Below are positions 59,574 through 64,000 of a DNA stretch of 64,000 bases, one piece after another. Position numbers and translations under genes: made by a program. The notes beneath the pieces were generated by a model. That model did no database searches, was not told where the DNA came from, and saw nothing but the letters and a program-made list of their open reading frames with translations. Positions within the stretch are counted from its first letter, which is position 1. Each line of letters opens with the position of its first letter. The DNA comes from Sinohyriopsis cumingii (Eukaryota > Mollusca > Bivalvia > Unionida > Unionidae): NCBI GenBank assembly GCA_028554795.2, contig JAPYKE020000280.1:1-64000 (forward strand). The letters are read 5' to 3'.

Positions 59574-59812
59574 GACTCGACGATAATGACCAACCAAAGC
59601 AAGGTGAAGATCCGGTAAACGCAATCGATAAAGCTTGTTACTACCACGACCTCGCATATCGCAGCGGAGATTTACAACAAAGGCATCTCGCTGATATCAA
59701 GCTAATTCACGCATTAGACGCGATTCCTAATAAAAGTTTCAAAGAGAAATTAGCAACCTGGCTGGTAAAAGGCGCGATGAAAGGTAAATTAGTACTCGGC
59801 GCTGGTAAATAA
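59402..59812 (+). CDS. Parvovirus-type phospholipase A2 domain protein
   Basis: In parvovirus capsids this domain opens endosomal membranes during entry, and related domains occur in some adintovirus-like elements. The frame has the calcium loop Y-C-G-P-G (residues 48-52), then the catalytic pair in YHDLAY (His82, Asp83), a PVNAID stretch before it, and a following helix with Asp98. A Gly/Ala/Lys-rich C-terminus ends at TAA 59810-59812. The Met at 59402 lies inside the zinc-ribbon coding region. The first 13 residues look like shadow sequence, so this is probably the C-terminal part of a ribbon-PLA2 protein. The integrase ATG follows 2 bases after the stop. Confidence 0.8.
   Translation: MRSLQDTQVQICKKKTRTGGDIAASLSNLPGTPWAKYPGEKHLPGYNYCGPGTRLDIRLDDNDQPKQGEDPVNAIDKACYYHDLAYRSGDLQQRHLADIKLIHALDAIPNKSFKEKLATWLVKGAMKGKLVLGAGK
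59438..59447 (+). other. Run of ten A at the ribbon/PLA2 frame change
   Basis: A homopolymer at which the zinc-ribbon frame loses conservation and the PLA2 frame (a -1 relation) gains it. Ten-A runs are known sites of polymerase slippage, -1 ribosomal frameshifting and sequencing or replication error. Which applies cannot be told from sequence alone. Confidence 0.7.
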
Positions 59813-59813
59813 T

Positions 59814-60764
59814 ATGGAACAAATATATTATTCTCCGCGAGGATTCTGGCGAGGAAAATCAGCGATCGCCAAACTCGCTAAAGCCGCTAAAGTAAAACAA
59901 TCTGTCGCTGAATCATGGCTATCAAAACAGGCAATCTGGCAAATATATCTTCCTCCGCCTAAGAAAATACCGTACGCAAGTTTCACTGTCAGCATCCCTA
60001 ATGAGGTCCATCAGGCTGATCTAATGTTTCTTCCTCACGATACCGTCGACGGCGTCACATACAAATACGTTTTGACAGTCGTTGATATCGCTAGCAGGTA
60101 TAAAGAAGCGGAGCCGTTATCGAATAAAACAGCAACAGAAATTGCAAAGGCATTTAACGAAATTTACTCACGATCCCCGTTAACATGGCCGAATCTTCTC
60201 CAGGTTGATCCAGGTCGAGAATTTCTTGGCGCGGTTACTTCATTGATGAAAAAAAATAATGTGAAAATCCGACGCGGTATCGTAGGTGTTCATCACAATC
60301 AAGCTATCGTCGAAAGATTCAACAAAACGCTTGCAGAACGATTATTCGGATACCAGTACGCGCGCGAGTTTATTCAAGATAATCGATCTCACGATTGGGT
60401 ATCAAGATTGCCTCATGTAATTAACGCGCTAAATAACGAGACAACTCGAACAATAGCAATGAAGCCTGCAATTGCAATTACAAAATCGAATATACCCCTA
60501 AAGCGAGATTCCACAATTCAGCCTGTACTAGGTAGTGTCACAGTCAGATATTTGTATAAAGAAGGCGAGGCCGAAGGAGGCAGAAAAAGAGCAACCGATC
60601 CAACCTGGAGCGTTACAACACATAAAATATCCGCCGTAACAAGATCGTCAGGAAGACCAGCTATTTATATCCTAGATTCGTTAGCGCCTCAACGCGGATT
60701 TACCAAAGAAGAATTACAAATAGTACCAGAAGATACTCAACTACCGCCAGCGTCACTAATGTAG
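59814..60764 (+). CDS. Retroviral-type DDE integrase (rve)
   Basis: 316 residues starting two bases after the PLA2 stop. It would insert the linear element DNA into host chromosomes. The core holds HQADLMF (Asp69), LQVDPGREF (Asp132) and NQAIVERFNK (Glu167), with 34 residues between the last two, as in the D,D-E integrases of Polintons, retroviruses and LTR elements. A basic N-terminal region (residues 8-36, Lys/Ala-rich) replaces a clear HHCC finger. A C-terminal domain (about 225-300) with VRYLYKEGE and AIYILDSLAPQRGFTKEELQ fits the SH3-like part of this family. No chromodomain is obvious. The catalytic residues are intact, unlike the neighbouring genes. Its 3' end overlaps by 28 bases the downstream open region of the polymerase-helicase on the other strand. 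Confidence 0.9.
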   Translation: MEQIYYSPRGFWRGKSAIAKLAKAAKVKQSVAESWLSKQAIWQIYLPPPKKIPYASFTVSIPNEVHQADLMFLPHDTVDGVTYKYVLTVVDIASRYKEAEPLSNKTATEIAKAFNEIYSRSPLTWPNLLQVDPGREFLGAVTSLMKKNNVKIRRGIVGVHHNQAIVERFNKTLAERLFGYQYAREFIQDNRSHDWVSRLPHVINALNNETTRTIAMKPAIAITKSNIPLKRDSTIQPVLGSVTVRYLYKEGEAEGGRKRATDPTWSVTTHKISAVTRSSGRPAIYILDSLAPQRGFTKEELQIVPEDTQLPPASLM

Positions 60765-63733
60765 TTTACTCGAATTCGTCCTAGCTGGGATAATTTTCTT
60801 ACTCTCGACACGGCTAAATATACCAAATTTGACCAAGAAATTCTATCATCGACGATCCAAACTTGACCATCGACGGTCAATCCCTGCGATGAGTGTATCG
60901 TTGTTGCTTAGCCTAATTTCCACGGTGATTTTTCTGCATTTATCGCGTCATTGACAAGATTAATATCAACAAAGATAATATCATTCAAGACCAAAATCTT
61001 TTCCTTCCCACATGGCAAAATAATATTAATATTTTGTCGTCGAGTATCAGTGGGCCTGTAGCATAACGGTACCTGCAACGTGGGAAATTTCTCGCAATGC
61101 AGCTTGAATAACATTTCCTGAATAATATCACGAACAATTTTCCTACTAGCGACGATCAAATGATCGGGACGCCACAAATTTAGAAAATCGCTCATCGGAG
61201 TCTCGTCGATTATTTTCCTCATGACATCACACTGAATTTTATTCGGTTGTAGTCGAATTAATTTTTTGAATTCGGTCAGTAAAATATCAGTCGATCTATA
61301 ATCGGCGTCGATTTCTTCATAATAGTCAACGAAGTTTCTGAGCCATTCGTGAGGCGATTCACCATCAATAGGATCAGGCTGGCCGTGATCTCCGCACATT
61401 ATCACAGCGGTATTTTTCCCTTCCAGCCAAGCCAAGATAGATTTTAAAATATCTAAATTCACCGTGCAAATTTCATCAAATATTATAATCTTGTTGATAT
61501 ATTTGTTTCCCATGCGTGCCGAATCCCATGATCCACCGCTGTACTTGAAATAACTGTGATACGTGCAAGAATTAACTCCGCGCTGCTTTATTTCTCGCGC
61601 TAATCTGTGAGTCGGAGTCAACACAATCATATCGGAGTTCGCAAATAAATTTATTGCTCGCGTTGTTTTACCGCTACCACCAGGTCCATTTAGGTAAACG
61701 AATTTGCTGCGTGAAATTGGGTCAAATGCAGATGCGGCTGCCGAAGATTCCAAAATCGAAGATTTTTCAAATCTACCTTGGTGAAATTCATCGCGATCTT
61801 CAACATCGGCGTCTTCGCAATAATCTAGAATATCCTCGTTTTTTATCCTCCAAGTTCCCCAGGAGCTACCATCGGTGATTAAATTTTCCAGCTTGTATTG
61901 GTATTTTTTATCGATATAAAATGAATCCGTCGCGACTGTTATCGCGATATCAGAAAATTTATTTATCATCGACAGCAAATTTATACTTACATAAGCGAGC
62001 ATCGACGACCGTAAATGCGTATACTGTGCTGATTCTCCGTCAAGGTAACTAATTACGGTACCTAACTTTGATCCATCAATAATAATATTCTCTCTATTAC
62101 AAAATATTCCTCGTGATACCGTATCGGCGATTATAAAATCCATCTCGGCGTCGTTGATAAACAACCTAGCGTGTCGATGTTTATGATCAACGGATCCACC
62201 TTGAGTAAATTTACCGATTATTTTTCTTCCTATATCTTTCGCGTTGTCACAGTCCGTCGGTAGCCACACATCTGTTTGTTTTCTGTAGGATATAATCGCC
62301 TCGCTCACCGTCAAAGACACTAACATCGACGAATCTAGCATGTATCTCAACAACACCGTAGGAACCCAACGGCGCTGAGATAAATGCCTGCCAAACCAAA
62401 TATAGCAAATTTTATGCAAATTTTCAGCAAACTCGAACGAAGTAACACAAGCGAATCCGGTCATGACAAAATCAGGTAACGGTCCGTTAATTGCTACCCT
62501 TGTCATCTCGCTGGTAGGATGGCCGAATTTAGCAAAATAATCTGCACAATCGCCATATCCGAGGAAACTTCCAGGATAACACGCGCTCATGTCAACGGAG
62601 ATCATATCTTCGAAATTGTACTTGGTATTCCACAATCCGCCATGGCCGTATTCGATACAGCTAAGTTGAATATCAGCAAGAAATTCGTTCCTTGTAGGTT
62701 TCCACGAGTTTTTCTCTCTAGCGGCATGAGCGGCCACAGACGGAATTGTAAAGCAATTCGTTAGCAATTGATCGGGATTCGACGAATATTTCACCGCGAG
62801 TTTTTTCATCGACTCGTGTAATATTTCTCCCCGGTAAATATCACCGCATGGCAAGATAAATTGATCGTATTTTTCTTCGCTCGAGAATAACCATATCGAT
62901 ATTGGATCAGATGCGCTTAATTTTTTGATAAATCTAAACATGGAATCGGAATTATTATCTTTCGCAGCATCTACAGGATAAAATTTAATAATACGATCCC
63001 GCGGAAATATCATTACCGATTGCGACCACGCATGTGAGTTGTGATCGACAATCTCGATTGGCGCTCCTCGAGATCTATACGGCGACGAGTATAATATTTC
63101 TCCCGATAGCGTTTTCACTGTGATAGGAAACTTAAGTTTTTTACTCAACGCAGCTACATCGTCCACAGATGCACCATCAGCAACGGTCTTCGCCCACGCG
63201 TTAATTTTATTCAACCTCAACTGGGTCAGACCAGGTCCACGTCGGGCGTTTTTCATATGTTCGATTACGCGCTCAGCCACGCAATTTATCATCGGCGATT
63301 CTTTCATCGCAGGTAGATTTTTCACATCCGGGTTGTTATTTAGTCGATAAATTCCATAAACGACTGCACTAGATGGATATGCCCTAGCATAATAAGGACC
63401 GTCGATTCCCAATAACAATCCATGCTTAAAGTTTTTATCGAGAATAACATTTTTCTTACCGCCGCGCACTGGATCTCGTTTATCACGAATAATCCAAGTA
63501 TCGTCGGGCATTTGTGCGATAAATTTTATTCCAAAGATAAATCGATCTTCGGAGTGTTCGGTTTTTATGTGCTCGATTATTTTCTTAGCTCGCTCCAGGT
63601 TCATCGTGGCATCGATGGAATTTGTTTTCCATGTCGACCAAGTGTGAACCGTTCCATCATCGAAGAACTCTTTCTTCGCTCGATCAACTTCAGGTATAAT
63701 ATATTCTGCCTCATCAAGATCAAATACATCCAT
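60737..63733 (-). pseudogene. Fused family B DNA polymerase and SF1 helicase, with in-frame stop
   Basis: The main frame (60908-63733) gives 941 residues, and a further 56 codons in the same frame follow the TAA at 60908-60910. Polymerase marks are palm motif A ISVDMSACYPG (about residues 378-388), a motif-B-like RKIIGKFTQGG (503-513), and motif C VATDSFYID (600-608), where the usual DTDS reads ATDS. Helicase marks are Walker A GPGGSGKTT (683-691), TPTHRLA (706-712), IIFDE (750-754), GDHGQ (781-785) and DYRS (811-814). Motifs V (TIHSSQG) and VI (AVSRVR) lie only after the stop. The N-terminal 370 residues show no confident exonuclease motifs. The protein would replicate the element; the fused helicase would unwind ahead of the polymerase. 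Either a young nonsense mutation, read-through or a sequence error explains the stop. Confidence 0.8.
60863..60880. terminator. Hairpin between converging genes
   Basis: Ttgacc and ggtcaa with a 6-nt loop atcgac lie between the integrase stop and the polymerase-helicase main-frame stop. The position is suitable for a transcript end, but it also lies inside the downstream helicase reading frame, so it may be coding only. Confidence 0.25.
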
Positions 63734-63764
63734 GATTATATTTTAGACAAATGTTTAAATTATA
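63734..63764. promoter_or_regulatory. Short divergent intergenic region
   Basis: Thirty-one AT-rich bases separate the starts of the polymerase-helicase (minus) and the Cys-rich ORF (plus). It includes attatattttag and ttaaattataa, which could serve TATA-like roles in both directions. Confidence 0.3.
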
Positions 63765-64000
63765 ATGAATCAATGCAAGTGGATATTAATCGGCTCAACA
63801 AAATTCTGTGACAAATCCTGCAGAGGCGATTATTGCGGCGCTCACATACACGCGATTCGACGCGGCAGTGAAGGACCACAGCGATGTTTAGTTTGTCAAG
63901 TTGGCACGCGAGGAAAAACTCGGTTGTGTTTGGCCTGCGGAGGAAAGAATTATCGGGAATTGCGGCGATATTATGAAAAAAGATCCTCGTCGATGATAAC
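63765..64000 (+). CDS. Cys/His-rich zinc-binding ORF, cut by the window end
   Basis: ATG at 63765 opens 78 codons to the window edge without a stop. It contains QCKWILIGSTKFCDKSC, GDYCGAHIHAIRRG, RCLVCQ and LCLACGGKNY, giving eight further Cys/His pairs arranged as zinc knuckles. The first part (C-x-W near a later F-C-x3-C and Y-C-x2-H) resembles a small finger common in Polinton-like elements and large DNA viruses. A basic Arg/Lys/Tyr segment follows. Function unknown; DNA or RNA binding is an inference. Its head-to-head position with the polymerase gene suggests early expression. Confidence 0.6.
   Translation, partial: MNQCKWILIGSTKFCDKSCRGDYCGAHIHAIRRGSEGPQRCLVCQVGTRGKTRLCLACGGKNYRELRRYYEKRSSSMI

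Larger units (their letters stand above)
58400..64000. mobile_element. Polinton/adintovirus-like element, left part
   Basis: A block of tightly packed genes with CpG-rich codons (tcgcg, cgacg and similar are frequent) contrasts with the AT-rich, CpG-poor host. It combines packaging ATPase, DDE integrase, PLA2 domain and family B DNA polymerase, a set known from Maverick/Polinton elements and adintoviruses. Intergenic gaps are a few to about 140 bases. No capsid or protease gene is in view, so the element must continue past 64000. The left edge is placed by composition only; no terminal repeat pair or target duplication can be tested here. It carries two coding breaks. Confidence 0.75.

Noticed and set aside
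60908..63733. Alternative view that the polymerase-helicase is complete at 941 residues
   Set aside because: Helicase motifs V and VI lie immediately after the stop in the same frame.

Overview
The window looks like nuclear DNA of a marine invertebrate, most probably a mollusc (bivalve-like). It is AT-rich, with short exons in long introns, two tRNA-derived SINE families, a DIRS-type tyrosine-recombinase retrotransposon, non-LTR retrotransposon debris, several minisatellites, and the left part of a virus-like Polinton/adintovirus-type element at the right edge. The taxon is an inference from this repeat profile; no rRNA or mitochondrial marker is present.

Region 1 (1-22.6 kb) holds the 3' part of a plus-strand host gene. 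Short symmetric phase 1-1 exons (1412-1453, 4506-4547, 5881-5919, possibly 14743-14775, then 15587-15643) encode Thr/Gly/Gln-rich linker peptides. They sit in tandemly duplicated exon-plus-intron units. They lead into a CARD-like death-fold domain split over two exons (16253-16380 and 18615-18804) and a short acidic tail that stops at 22604. Intron phases agree at every junction from 15587 to the stop. The introns carry SINEs, a decayed hAT-like fragment, and a DIRS element (about 8.60-14.55 kb) with inverted terminal repeats, an internal complementary region and broken gag, RT-RNase H and YR genes. A second copy of part of its gag (6.3-7.7 kb) lies between 125-bp direct repeats of flanking host DNA.

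Region 2 (22.6-47 kb) is mostly intergenic or intronic AT-rich DNA with SINEs, tandem repeats, hairpin (MITE-like) elements and a nested pair of non-LTR retrotransposons (32.6-35.5 kb). Exon-like pieces here are weak: 27898-27933 on plus, 28907-29046 on minus, and a possible coiled-coil coding end at 39645-39752.

Region 3 (47-58.4 kb) contains a 61-bp satellite array of about 3.3 kb with irregular higher-order structure, one convincing Cys-rich exon (51716-51944), a long hairpin at 52.2 kb, and more SINEs.

Region 4 (58.4-64 kb, running off the window) changes abruptly to compact, CpG-rich, virus-like gene packing. It has a minus-strand A32/FtsK-like packaging ATPase, a plus-strand zinc-ribbon frame followed in another frame by a parvovirus-type phospholipase A2 domain, and a plus-strand retroviral-type DDE integrase. 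These are followed by a very long minus-strand protein joining a family B DNA polymerase to an SF1 helicase, and by a divergent Cys-rich ORF that leaves the window. Together they give integration, replication, packaging and membrane-breach functions. Capsid genes and the right terminus would have to lie beyond 64000. Two breaks are visible: an in-frame TAA before helicase motifs V and VI, and a frame change at a run of ten A. The copy is therefore either a slightly decayed endogenous element or uses recoding. This polymerase-helicase element is the most notable content of the window.
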